The notes: generated by a model from the sequence alone, not told the origin. A DNA stretch of 11,288 nucleotides from CAJPNN01 sp041844735 (GCA_041844735.1 JBGZBP010000050.1:1-11288), one strand, 5' to 3'. Counted from the first letter of the stretch, positions 1 through 7,789 are shown. Program-made: numbers and translations.

Positions 1-83
1 AAACTGTCTGAAAATACCTCTTTATTCCCTAAATTTCAACGTTCATAAGAAAAAATCTTTTAAGTATTTTAATCATTTTTTAG

Positions 84-112
84 TTGAAAATCATACAAAA
101 AAATTGTACACT
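84..112 (+). promoter_or_regulatory. Candidate sigma-A promoter of the transporter gene
   Basis: A -35 box TTGAAA (84-89, five of six consensus bases) and a -10 box TACACT (107-112, four of six) are separated by 17 bases. The predicted start of transcription near 119 would leave only about 20 bases of leader, just enough for the ribosome binding site at 122-129. The first 80 bases of the window are AT-rich and show no coding region or clear hairpin. Confidence 0.5.
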
Positions 113-121
113 CGTTAGAGG

Positions 122-129
122 AAGGAGGT
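122..129 (+). promoter_or_regulatory. Strong Shine-Dalgarno site that sets the TTG start
   Basis: AAGGAGGT is a near-perfect match to the anti-Shine-Dalgarno sequence and sits 9 bases before a TTG codon at 139. No ATG or GTG in the same frame lies close to it, so TTG is the supported start of the transporter gene. Confidence 0.8.
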
Positions 130-138
130 GCTTAAAAA

Positions 139-1404
139 TTGGCACAGACTATATCAGTTGTAATTTTTTTAGTAGTAATCATCGCTATCATTTCTGAAAA
201 GGTTCACAGAGCGGCGGCAGCTGTAACAGGAGCTGTAGTATTACTGCTTACACACATACTTACTGTAGAATCCAGTATCAAGTATGTAGACTTTAACACT
301 ATCGGTGTTTTGATCGGTATGATGATTTTTGTGGCTGTCGTGAAATGCTCCGGAATGTTCGAGTATATAGCTATCAAGGCAGCAAAAATAGCAAAAGGAG
401 ATCCTTGGAGAATCATGGTATTGTTCATGATAGTAACAGCCGTTCTGTCGGCATTCCTGGACAATGTTACCACTGTACTTTTGATAGGTCCTATGACGAT
501 TTCCATAACAAAAATTTTAGGATTAAACCCGGTACCTTTCCTATTAACTCAAATAATGGCATCAAATATCGGAGGTACGGCAACTCTGATCGGTGACCCT
601 CCTAACATTATGATAGGTAGTGCAGCGAAATTATCATTCTTGGATTTCATTATAAATACCGCCCCTATCGTAGTTGTAATAATGGTTGCTTTAATCTTCA
701 TGGTTAAAATAATGTACGGAAGAGGATTGAGCAAAAACGAAACTGCAATTGCAGAAATCATGCTTTTAGATGAAAAGAAAGCCATTGAAGATTTGGCTCT
801 TTTAAAGAAAAGCGTGGCTATGATAGGATTTGTTGTATTAGGTTTCATGTTACATTCAAAAATAGATGTTGAGTCATGCGTAGTTGCTCTTACAGCCGCT
901 GCCGTGATGCTTATTATAGGAAGACAGGATGTCGAGGAAGTCTTGGCGGACGTGGAATGGACCACAATAGTCTTCTTCACAGGACTGTTCATTGTAGTCG
1001 GAGGAATGGTTGAAACCGGAGTTATCGACCATCTTGCAAAACTTCTCGTAGAAGTGACGGCAGGACACCCTATAATTACTATGCTGGTTCTACTATGGGC
1101 ATCCGCATTCCTTTCTTCAATATTGGACAACATTCCGTTCGTTGCTACATTAATACCTCTTATAATAGCTATGGGCAATGACGGCGTGGATGTTATGCCT
1201 CTATGGTGGGCAATTTCTTTAGGCGCTTGTCTTGGAGGTAACGGTACACTTATCGGAGCATCTGCAAACGTTGTTCTTTGCGGTATCAGCGGCAAACACG
1301 GACATCCTATTTCTTTCCGTGAATTTATTAAAACCGGTATGCCTATAATGATAATGTCCATCATCATAGCAACAGGTTATGTTGTTCTAAGGTATGGAAT
1401 TTAA
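139..1404 (+). CDS. ArsB/NhaD-family (SLC13-like) ion transporter
   Basis: A 421-residue polytopic inner-membrane protein of the ArsB/NhaD group within the ion transporter superfamily, whose members move arsenite, Na+/H+ or small anions. The sequence shows about ten hydrophobic segments and the internal duplication typical of this fold. In the first half, SAFLDNVTTVLLIGP (104-118) is followed by ASNIGGTATLIGDPPN (141-156). In the second half, SSILDNIPFVATLIP (326-340) is followed by LGGNGTLIGASANVV (365-379). These paired re-entrant-loop motifs form the substrate site in family structures. The charged stretch around 195-225 is the probable cytoplasmic loop between halves. The start is TTG, chosen for the Shine-Dalgarno site 9 bases upstream. 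No arsR, arsA or arsC lies beside it, so arsenite export is not supported over Na+/H+ antiport or another ion. The next gene follows after 15 bases. Family confident, substrate unknown. Confidence 0.9.
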   Translation: MAQTISVVIFLVVIIAIISEKVHRAAAAVTGAVVLLLTHILTVESSIKYVDFNTIGVLIGMMIFVAVVKCSGMFEYIAIKAAKIAKGDPWRIMVLFMIVTAVLSAFLDNVTTVLLIGPMTISITKILGLNPVPFLLTQIMASNIGGTATLIGDPPNIMIGSAAKLSFLDFIINTAPIVVVIMVALIFMVKIMYGRGLSKNETAIAEIMLLDEKKAIEDLALLKKSVAMIGFVVLGFMLHSKIDVESCVVALTAAAVMLIIGRQDVEEVLADVEWTTIVFFTGLFIVVGGMVETGVIDHLAKLLVEVTAGHPIITMLVLLWASAFLSSILDNIPFVATLIPLIIAMGNDGVDVMPLWWAISLGACLGGNGTLIGASANVVLCGISGKHGHPISFREFIKTGMPIMIMSIIIATGYVVLRYGI

Positions 1405-1419
1405 AAGGAGGTAATATAT

Positions 1420-1941
1420 ATGTCACCCATGGCAAACGATAATATTTCATGGGATATACTCCACATGAATTTAAAACAATTAGGAGCTTCTAATATTGAA
1501 TCTACTCCTACCAAAATTAACAAAGTTGATTTTACATTGGATAACGGTTTAACAGTATCCTACTTATTTAATGCTAAAAACGAAGATAAAGTCTTTTTAC
1601 AGAGGATAGAGCCATATCCTATACAGAACATTAAATTACAGAATGTCGATGAAGTTATAGAATTCATAAAGAGAGACGTCATCAGATTCAATAATGCGTC
1701 TCACAGCTCAAATTTCACAACTTTCCTAAGCATTGTAGACAAGTGCTATGCTTTGAGAAAAGATATAGAAAAGTTCTTCCTTCTTTATAATGTTGATAAG
1801 GATTTACTATCAGACATAGAAAAAGAATTGGATTCTATTTTGTCCGACATTAACAAAGCGGATCGTAAAAAGCTCAGCAAGCTTGCAAAAGAGATTGATT
1901 TTGACGATTTGATGGATATAGAAGACTTGAAAAAATATTAA
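1420..1941 (+). CDS. Hypothetical cytoplasmic protein, probably co-transcribed with the transporter
   Basis: I do not recognise a family. The product is 173 residues, with no signal peptide or membrane segment and a single cysteine (109). The N-terminal part (about 8-75) looks mixed alpha/beta, with alternating hydrophobic strands around TKINKVDFTLDNGLTVSYLF. From about 76 to the end it is charged and helical, with DLLSDIEKELDSILSDINKA (128-147) suggesting an amphipathic helix or short coiled coil, and the tail is rich in Asp, Glu and Lys. The start ATG has the site AAAAGGAGGT at 1403-1412, which overlaps the end of the transporter stop region. ATG at 1429 is possible but too far from it. The 15-base gap and the shared terminator point to one operon, so a cytoplasmic partner or regulator of the transporter is conceivable. 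That is inference from position only. Confidence 0.8.
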   Translation: MSPMANDNISWDILHMNLKQLGASNIESTPTKINKVDFTLDNGLTVSYLFNAKNEDKVFLQRIEPYPIQNIKLQNVDEVIEFIKRDVIRFNNASHSSNFTTFLSIVDKCYALRKDIEKFFLLYNVDKDLLSDIEKELDSILSDINKADRKKLSKLAKEIDFDDLMDIEDLKKY

Positions 1942-1979
1942 ACAGAAATAAACGAATAAATTTCGATTCTCTTCTTTTA

Positions 1980-2030
1980 AAAACGGAGCAAGGTATTTAT
2001 GGTATGATACCCTGCTCCGTTTTGTTTTTT
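1980..2030 (+). terminator. Intrinsic terminator between converging genes, possibly bidirectional
   Basis: AAAACGGAGCA (1980-1990) pairs perfectly with TGCTCCGTTTT (2013-2023). After one mismatch, GGTA (1992-1995) pairs with TACC (2008-2011), leaving a 12-base loop. The T-tract TTTGTTTTTT (2021-2030) follows on the plus strand and ends the transporter unit. Read leftward, the same hairpin lies about 70 bases beyond the stop of the giant minus-strand gene and ends in TTTTT, so it could stop that transcript too, although less strongly. Confidence 0.85.
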
Positions 2031-2093
2031 CATATAAGCCTGTTTTTTATTGTTTAGATTTATTATTTAGATTAATGCTATTTTTACTACCTG

Positions 2094-5000
2094 CTATTTA
2101 ACCTCAATATTATATATTGTCGGCGGTAAAGGTTTCGGGAAAGCAAACCACTTGATTACAAGCCTGTCTCCTTTCTCCAGGTTGTCGCCCGGTTTTTTAG
2201 GCATTGTGAACGGAGAAGCGACATTCGCATTTTTATTATATACCTTAATGCTGTCGGCTTTGCCTGAAAGTTCCACCACATTCTTTATTGACTTTAAGAA
2301 ATCTTCCACTTTCATACTCTCCGTAATTTCCTTTGTTCCGGAAACTATCTTATCACCTTCAATTACAAATGCTCCTCCAAAGTCCGGTACAGGCCCCGCT
2401 GCACCTGTGCCCGGATTTGAAATGCTGAGCGTAATGTTTACACGCCTTGTGGTCTTGCCGTCCGCTGCCGTAACCTGTAAATAATCAAGCATTTCCATTT
2501 TATCCGAACCGCTCTTTACAATTTTTTTCTTTGAATATACATCAAGCGTTTGTCCCGGATTCACCTTCTGAATCTTTCCTATAAATTCGGAAACCGTCAT
2601 CTCTTTTTTCAATTTTATCATATATGAAACGGATTTCATCAATTCAATATCCGGATCATTTACATTTATGTCCGTATCGGTCTCCGGTGTCACAGGTACC
2701 ACGATTTTAGGTCGGAAAGGATATCTGCTGATGTCTCCGTTTTCAGCCGTAACCTGTAAGAACAGTCCGTCCTTGCCAAGTTTTTCAGTCGATTCCATGC
2801 TTACAAAATCGCTTCCCACACGTTTTATTACAGATAAAATCTGTGCATCGTGTCTTTTCGTAAACTTGCTGATAAAATCTGCAACCGTCATTTCTCCATC
2901 TATATAGTCGCCCGCCTTGGCTGTTATGGAGCCTACCCATCTTCCTTTTGAATCCTTTCTCAGATTTACATTATATCTGTCGGAATCAATTCCTGTATCG
3001 TTGCTTAACGCCGCTATATGCACATCTTCAAATATTGCATAGTCATCCATATAAGGGTATACCTGAATGTGGGATATTGAAACAACATTCTGCATCAGAA
3101 AATCGTACGCTTCCTTTATTGAAAGCTTTTTATCTCCGTTGCTGTCTCCAACCATTTGACTGTCATTCAAACCTGCCGCTATCGCCAGTTGTTTCGTAAA
3201 CTTGCCGAGACCTTCTTTTTTGTCCTCATAACTGTATTCATTTTCGGAGCTGGCTGCTATCACTTTGTATTCATTATCAGTCAAATAGCTCACATCAGCA
3301 TTATATTGATTTTTTGCAAATGTACTTTGCACATCTCTGACAAACATCTCGGATGTTGAGGACGAATTCACCTTTTTAGTAGGTGATGTTACGGAATCTA
3401 TTGCTTTCTTTCCTATAAATCCTCCAGCATTGCAACAATCCAAAATCAAAACCTTGGTTCCCGGTACTTTATCAAGTTCTCTTTTAAGCTCATTGACACT
3501 AATCCATCCTGTAGGATCGTGTTTTCCGTCCGGCAACAATTTTTCATCTACCGTACATATGTACGACATACCTTCGACATTATTACCGTGACCGCTATAG
3601 TAAATATATGAAACATCATCATCCGCTGCATCTTGGAACGCTAAATGTATCGCCTCTAAAAATTCTTTCTTTCTTAAATTTTCTTTAATGATAGGAGATA
3701 TCGTCTTTTCTCCCCACAGTCTGTTACCCCTGAACACGGCTTCCATCATTTTCAGGTCATTCTTAGGTCCTACCAGATCCAATTTCTCTCCGGCATAATC
3801 ATAATTTCCTACCATCAGAACTCTTGCCGCTTTTTTCGCCGCTACTCTTATTGTAAAATAATATTTTTGATTATCGCCTAAAACCCTCAATTTATGGTCA
3901 TTTGCCACATCGCTGTCCGGCGTTACCACATATTCGGCTCCGTCCGGAGAAGTTCCCACGACCTCAGCTTTGAACCCTGCCGTTGTTTTTATAGCATCCA
4001 AAAGTTCCCTTACTTTGATGCCTTTTTTTACCTTCATAATAGCCATATCATGCGAAAGTACAATGGCATTATTCAAACTCTCAAACAGTTTAGGCACACG
4101 CTGTTCACCGAACACAATGCTATACTCTACATTTGCCACGGAATTTTCGGCTATAACCTTGACTTTATCTCCTTTGCTCAATGCCTCATAGCTTTTCTTC
4201 ACATCCCCCGAAGCGTTTATTACCAGCACTCTTTGTCTAGGGTTAACTTTTATAACTTCTTTCAACAAATCGCATACCGGTACCGTTTCATCCAATTTCT
4301 TACCATTAGAAACAATATTTTTTTCTTGTATCCTGAATGTTGCTTCTTTGAATGCTATTTCTGTTTTATCACTTCTCGGAACTTCCTTTTTCTTTATATG
4401 AAGCGGCACTTTCACCGTTCTCATACTCACCTTCGCACTGTCATCGTTATAAACAAAAGTGAAAGTTTTAATACCCGCTTCAGTAGAACTCTCCGAATCC
4501 GTCTTCATTTTATTCAGATATTCCTTTGTGAGCGTGATTGTATCATTAACATCATCTATTTTCATATATTTAGGGTTGAAAATCTCACGTCCGAATTCAC
4601 CCTGATAATTAGGATCCAATATTACCTCCGAATCATCAGTCTTATCTCTGTTTACAGGGAAAGGTTCGATGTTCACGTTCCCCTTAAGAACAGATTTGGC
4701 AGCCGATACCCTCTCACCTTTAGTGTTTAAGATATCCTTGACATATACCTTGATTCCCTCATCAGGTGCTTCACCTTGTGTGAATGTGAGCCCCTTTGCA
4801 AATTCAAATGATGCATAGCTCTTATCCGGGATATCCAACTTCACATCCTTGCTGATTTCTCCAATGCCGTTTGCTTCATCCCATACCGTCACGGTATATG
4901 TGAGTAATACTCCCGGACTCTGATTTAAATCATGTAAATACTCTGTGGCGGAAAGTCCTTCCAAAAGCTCCTTTTTCAAATATATCACGTCATTTTCATC

Positions 5001-7745
5001 ATCAACTCTTATGAAATTGTCGTCAACTTTTCTGCCGTACCTCTCAAATGATGCTTTAAGCTTACTGTCTGCAGCAGATACGCTTATGCCTTTTTTATTT
5101 TTTATATTTTCTACTTTAATCTGAATCTCTTCCCCATCCGGATTCATGTGGTAAAACTTGGTTTTGCTGAAACTGAAATCCGCCTTACTTTCATCTATAA
5201 CTTCAATTTTTAAATTTCCGGATATGACCTTGCTTACGCCGTTCTTCTTATCCTCAAATTCCGCCACAATATTCACATTGCCCTTCATTTTGTCAGCCAC
5301 ATGCTTCTTTACGGTTATCTTGTCACTTCCCTGTTCCACATCAAAGTCCGCTTTTTCCAACTTGACACCGTTCACAAACACGCTTACATCTTGAAAGACT
5401 GTAGTGTTTTTGTCCACACCGATTCCTTTGTCGTTCTTTACATCAGATACCAGAATCTCTATTCCTTCCGCGGGAGCTTCGCCACGAGTAAATTTATCTA
5501 CACTTAGTTTAAATTTCGCATCGTTAAGCACCTCCGACTGTGCCTTGATTATCTTATTTCCCTTGATTACCGCATGATTTTGCAAACTTCCTCTCGGAAG
5601 ATCCACTATCAAATCTCCGTTTACTATCAGTGTCGGCGGTAATTTTACCACTCCGCTGCCTGTTCCTGTGATAAATAATCCCGCAACTACAACAGGTGCT
5701 GTCGGCTCCTCTTTATTTTGACCGAACGTCACATCCCCATTTTCATCCTTTGTAATCACAAAAAAATGATCTTTTATTATCGGACTTCCACTGTTTATTT
5801 TTTCTTTGGTATCAATAAATCTTCCCTTCATTCCTACCTTGACAGGTGTAGGATCGACAACATTGTCATTCATCTTGTCTTCCTGCGCCGACATGACACT
5901 GTTGCTGTTTGATATCATTTCAGCCAGCTCCGTATCCTTTGATACCCATTTACCGTTCACATAAGTCCCAAATACCGGGCCTGTATAACTTAATTCTATA
6001 CCCGCCTCGTTGTCGTTGGACGGAGCCAATGCTCCGGCTCCCCCTTGTGAATATGCCATGTATTCACCCGTTCCATAATTCCTTATGTTATTGTCTCTGA
6101 CATTTATATCATGCTTTTTAGGATATTCGAGCGGGAATATGGAAAGTTTTATACCGTCATCCTCAACATGATTTATTTCATTATTATAGATGTCTATTTT
6201 TTCTTTCTTCTCACCTATTGTCAGGTTGATTGCCGCACTCTTTATATCCAGAAATTTATTATCATGAATCTTCAGCTCAAGTCCTCTCTCACTTCTACTC
6301 ATACTGTTTATCAGTCCGTAATTTTCCGTTGAAGCACGACGCTTATCAGGGTTTTTCCCCGAAAAAACATTATTTTTTATCGTAATGTTACCATTCATCG
6401 ACAGTCCGGTTACGGCTCTTGCCATAGTTCTTTTTTCTCCGTCAAACGTGAAAGTGTTGCCGTCTATCACAAGATTAAGATCCTCTTTTTTTGTCAATGA
6501 TATGGCACTTCCGTTAAGTCCCTCTATTTCAGTGTCTTTTGAAATAAAGTTCAATCCTGCTATGAGTTTTGTGTTCGCAATTGCCCCTACACCGAAATGG
6601 GCTTTGTTTTTCGGCAAACCTATCATGTACTGTGCTGTAAACAATTTATCACTTTTCTGTTCACCGGCAAACACCAAAATCTTACCGGAATATCCCGCAG
6701 GAGGATTTTTCTTATCAAAAAGCTCCAGCTCATTATTTGCATTGTCTACATATATGCCCGCCTTACCCTCCGGCAAATCATATTTATAATCCGATTTCAA
6801 GTTTCCGGCAGTGTCAAGCACCAACACCAGATTCGGATCCTCAAATGTCTGTCCGAAATAAACCGCTTTTTTAGCTTCGTCACTCAGCCCCTCATAAACT
6901 TTTGACTTAACACTTTCCAAATTGGCATCGCTTTCCTTGATAAAAACGAAAGTACCTATAGAATCCCATTTCGTCGATGCCGCCATCAGCACCCCTTTAG
7001 GTGCATCCTGATTCTTTTTAGAATCTTTTTCTTTTCCATCCGATTTCTCGAACAGTTCTTTTGAAAAAGCTCCCTTATTTGTCTCATATACCAGACTGCT
7101 GTGATCCACTCTCTGTACCAGCATGTGTCTGTCCATCTTAACTATCAGGTTTGCCGCTGACGCTCTGTCAATCATTGTCTTTCCTCTGAACGTACCGTCA
7201 GGCATTCCCCTCAATATTCCCATATTCACAAGCGTTCCTACGTATTCCTTTGCCCACTCGGAAACATTGTCCTTAAATGAGTTCTCGTAATGTCCATAAT
7301 TTATCTGTCCGAATTTGGATAGATACCTATAGATGATTGCACAAAATTCTTCTCTGGTTATATTGTTTTTAGGCCTAAATTTACCGTCACTGTATCCTGT
7401 TATAATATTACTCTCCGTTAAAGCAGCAATCGCACTTTCGCTGTATCTGCCTTTAACGTCTGAGAACTTGGATTTTAGACCGTTGCTGCTACCCATATGC
7501 TTTGCCAATATCAAGGCTACTTCCTCTCTCGTTATATTAGCATAAGGTCTATATGTTCCGTCAGCATATCCGGTTACTATGCCCGCTCGGCTCAAAGCTT
7601 CTATTTGAGCCTTTGCCCAGTTCTTATCTATATCCGATATCCCCGGACTTCCGGTAGGCGCAGCACTGCTTGCCATACCGCTTCCCGAAATGGAAATTGA
7701 CAATACCAGTACAAACACTACCAACTTCTTCAAAACATCTCTCAT
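2094..7745 (-). CDS. SLH-anchored surface protein with caspase/metacaspase-like (C14) protease domain
   Basis: A secreted 1883-residue protein. Order: signal peptide (1 to about 28); three SLH modules (about 36-85, 94-144, 157-206) with GYADGTYRP and GYSDGKFRP motifs, which bind secondary cell-wall polymer; unknown region (210-380); parallel beta-helix-like stretch with NN-type turns such as ITIKNNVF and IDIYNNEI (about 390-590, perhaps again 690-735); three related beta-rich modules (743-1120); two copies of a second repeat (1128-1302); caspase-like domain (about 1307-1577); three more copies (1590-1883). The protease domain has VLMVGNYDY, YYSGHG (His1386) and LDCCNAGG (Cys1438), giving an intact His/Cys dyad, then a p10-like part with VIAASS and KFTKQL. 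DSNGDKKLSIKE (1534-1545) fits an EF-hand loop. The site AGGGGGAA (7755-7762) precedes the ATG. No frameshift is seen. The gene has its own candidate promoter at 7805-7833. Substrate unknown; pocket residues suggest Arg/Lys at P1. Family assignment is firm, physiological role is not. Confidence 0.93.
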   Translation of the reverse strand: MRDVLKKLVVFVLVLSISISGSGMASSAAPTGSPGISDIDKNWAKAQIEALSRAGIVTGYADGTYRPYANITREEVALILAKHMGSSNGLKSKFSDVKGRYSESAIAALTESNIITGYSDGKFRPKNNITREEFCAIIYRYLSKFGQINYGHYENSFKDNVSEWAKEYVGTLVNMGILRGMPDGTFRGKTMIDRASAANLIVKMDRHMLVQRVDHSSLVYETNKGAFSKELFEKSDGKEKDSKKNQDAPKGVLMAASTKWDSIGTFVFIKESDANLESVKSKVYEGLSDEAKKAVYFGQTFEDPNLVLVLDTAGNLKSDYKYDLPEGKAGIYVDNANNELELFDKKNPPAGYSGKILVFAGEQKSDKLFTAQYMIGLPKNKAHFGVGAIANTKLIAGLNFISKDTEIEGLNGSAISLTKKEDLNLVIDGNTFTFDGEKRTMARAVTGLSMNGNITIKNNVFSGKNPDKRRASTENYGLINSMSRSERGLELKIHDNKFLDIKSAAINLTIGEKKEKIDIYNNEINHVEDDGIKLSIFPLEYPKKHDINVRDNNIRNYGTGEYMAYSQGGAGALAPSNDNEAGIELSYTGPVFGTYVNGKWVSKDTELAEMISNSNSVMSAQEDKMNDNVVDPTPVKVGMKGRFIDTKEKINSGSPIIKDHFFVITKDENGDVTFGQNKEEPTAPVVVAGLFITGTGSGVVKLPPTLIVNGDLIVDLPRGSLQNHAVIKGNKIIKAQSEVLNDAKFKLSVDKFTRGEAPAEGIEILVSDVKNDKGIGVDKNTTVFQDVSVFVNGVKLEKADFDVEQGSDKITVKKHVADKMKGNVNIVAEFEDKKNGVSKVISGNLKIEVIDESKADFSFSKTKFYHMNPDGEEIQIKVENIKNKKGISVSAADSKLKASFERYGRKVDDNFIRVDDENDVIYLKKELLEGLSATEYLHDLNQSPGVLLTYTVTVWDEANGIGEISKDVKLDIPDKSYASFEFAKGLTFTQGEAPDEGIKVYVKDILNTKGERVSAAKSVLKGNVNIEPFPVNRDKTDDSEVILDPNYQGEFGREIFNPKYMKIDDVNDTITLTKEYLNKMKTDSESSTEAGIKTFTFVYNDDSAKVSMRTVKVPLHIKKKEVPRSDKTEIAFKEATFRIQEKNIVSNGKKLDETVPVCDLLKEVIKVNPRQRVLVINASGDVKKSYEALSKGDKVKVIAENSVANVEYSIVFGEQRVPKLFESLNNAIVLSHDMAIMKVKKGIKVRELLDAIKTTAGFKAEVVGTSPDGAEYVVTPDSDVANDHKLRVLGDNQKYYFTIRVAAKKAARVLMVGNYDYAGEKLDLVGPKNDLKMMEAVFRGNRLWGEKTISPIIKENLRKKEFLEAIHLAFQDAADDDVSYIYYSGHGNNVEGMSYICTVDEKLLPDGKHDPTGWISVNELKRELDKVPGTKVLILDCCNAGGFIGKKAIDSVTSPTKKVNSSSTSEMFVRDVQSTFAKNQYNADVSYLTDNEYKVIAASSENEYSYEDKKEGLGKFTKQLAIAAGLNDSQMVGDSNGDKKLSIKEAYDFLMQNVVSISHIQVYPYMDDYAIFEDVHIAALSNDTGIDSDRYNVNLRKDSKGRWVGSITAKAGDYIDGEMTVADFISKFTKRHDAQILSVIKRVGSDFVSMESTEKLGKDGLFLQVTAENGDISRYPFRPKIVVPVTPETDTDINVNDPDIELMKSVSYMIKLKKEMTVSEFIGKIQKVNPGQTLDVYSKKKIVKSGSDKMEMLDYLQVTAADGKTTRRVNITLSISNPGTGAAGPVPDFGGAFVIEGDKIVSGTKEITESMKVEDFLKSIKNVVELSGKADSIKVYNKNANVASPFTMPKKPGDNLEKGDRLVIKWFAFPKPLPPTIYNIEVK
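2097..4364 (-). repeat. Five-copy protein repeat module bracketing the caspase-like domain
   Basis: Five diverged copies of an approximately 60-90-residue module lie in the C-terminal part of the giant protein, two before the protease domain (4107-4364 and 3840-4088) and three after it (2706-2978, 2418-2657 and 2097-2378). Each opens with a helix-like core: VPVCDLLKEV, IKVRELLDAI, MTVADFISKF, MTVSEFIGKI and MKVEDFLKSI. A strand, a variable turn and an ending of the type gD.l.VtA..G....Y.i follow, for example DYLQVTAADGKTTRRVNI. The outer copies are similar enough to align by eye, but I did not compute identities. Confidence 0.75.
4386..5519 (-). repeat. Three tandem related beta-rich modules
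   Basis: Residues about 743-853, 855-976 and 978-1120 of the giant protein share one plan. Each has an opening strand (AKFKLSVDKF, ADFSFSKTKF, ASFEFAKGLTF), a GEAP.EGI-type turn (GEAPAEGIEI, GEEIQIKV, GEAPDEGIKV) and then V.d..N.KG..V (VKNDKGIGV, IKNKKGISV, ILNTKGERV). Copies 2 and 3 continue with a DD.ND.I.L.KE turn (DDENDVIYLKKELL, DDVNDTITLTKEYL), and all end in paired strands. They look like Ig-like or cadherin-like beta-sandwich spacers holding the protease away from the wall; the fold itself is inferred. Confidence 0.65.
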
Positions 7746-7789
7746 TTTTTTCTATTCCCCCTGCAAATAAAAATTTTTATAAATTCTTT

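Noticed and set aside
1..83. Possible tail of an upstream gene or a leader RNA
   Set aside because: No frame with coding character, no stable hairpin and no recognisable riboswitch pattern is visible in this short AT-rich stretch.
549..1367. 272-codon open frame on the minus strand
   Set aside because: It lies wholly inside the transporter gene on the opposite strand, its translation is low-complexity (Ile/Thr/Ser-rich) with no motif, and the plus-strand frame has clear transporter motifs and a strong ribosome site.
139..1941. Arsenic-resistance operon
   Set aside because: The transporter resembles ArsB as well as NhaD, but there is no ArsR, ArsA, ArsC or ArsD gene beside it, and the partner gene is unrelated to known ars genes.
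3894..4730. 278-codon open frame on the plus strand
   Set aside because: It is antisense to the giant gene, is rich in His, Phe, Tyr and Arg as expected of a shadow frame, and has no ribosome site or recognisable domain.
2094..7745. Pseudogene or assembly fusion, given the size and mixed domains
   Set aside because: The frame is continuous for 1883 codons, repeats occur on both sides of the protease domain, catalytic residues are intact, and base composition looks even throughout.
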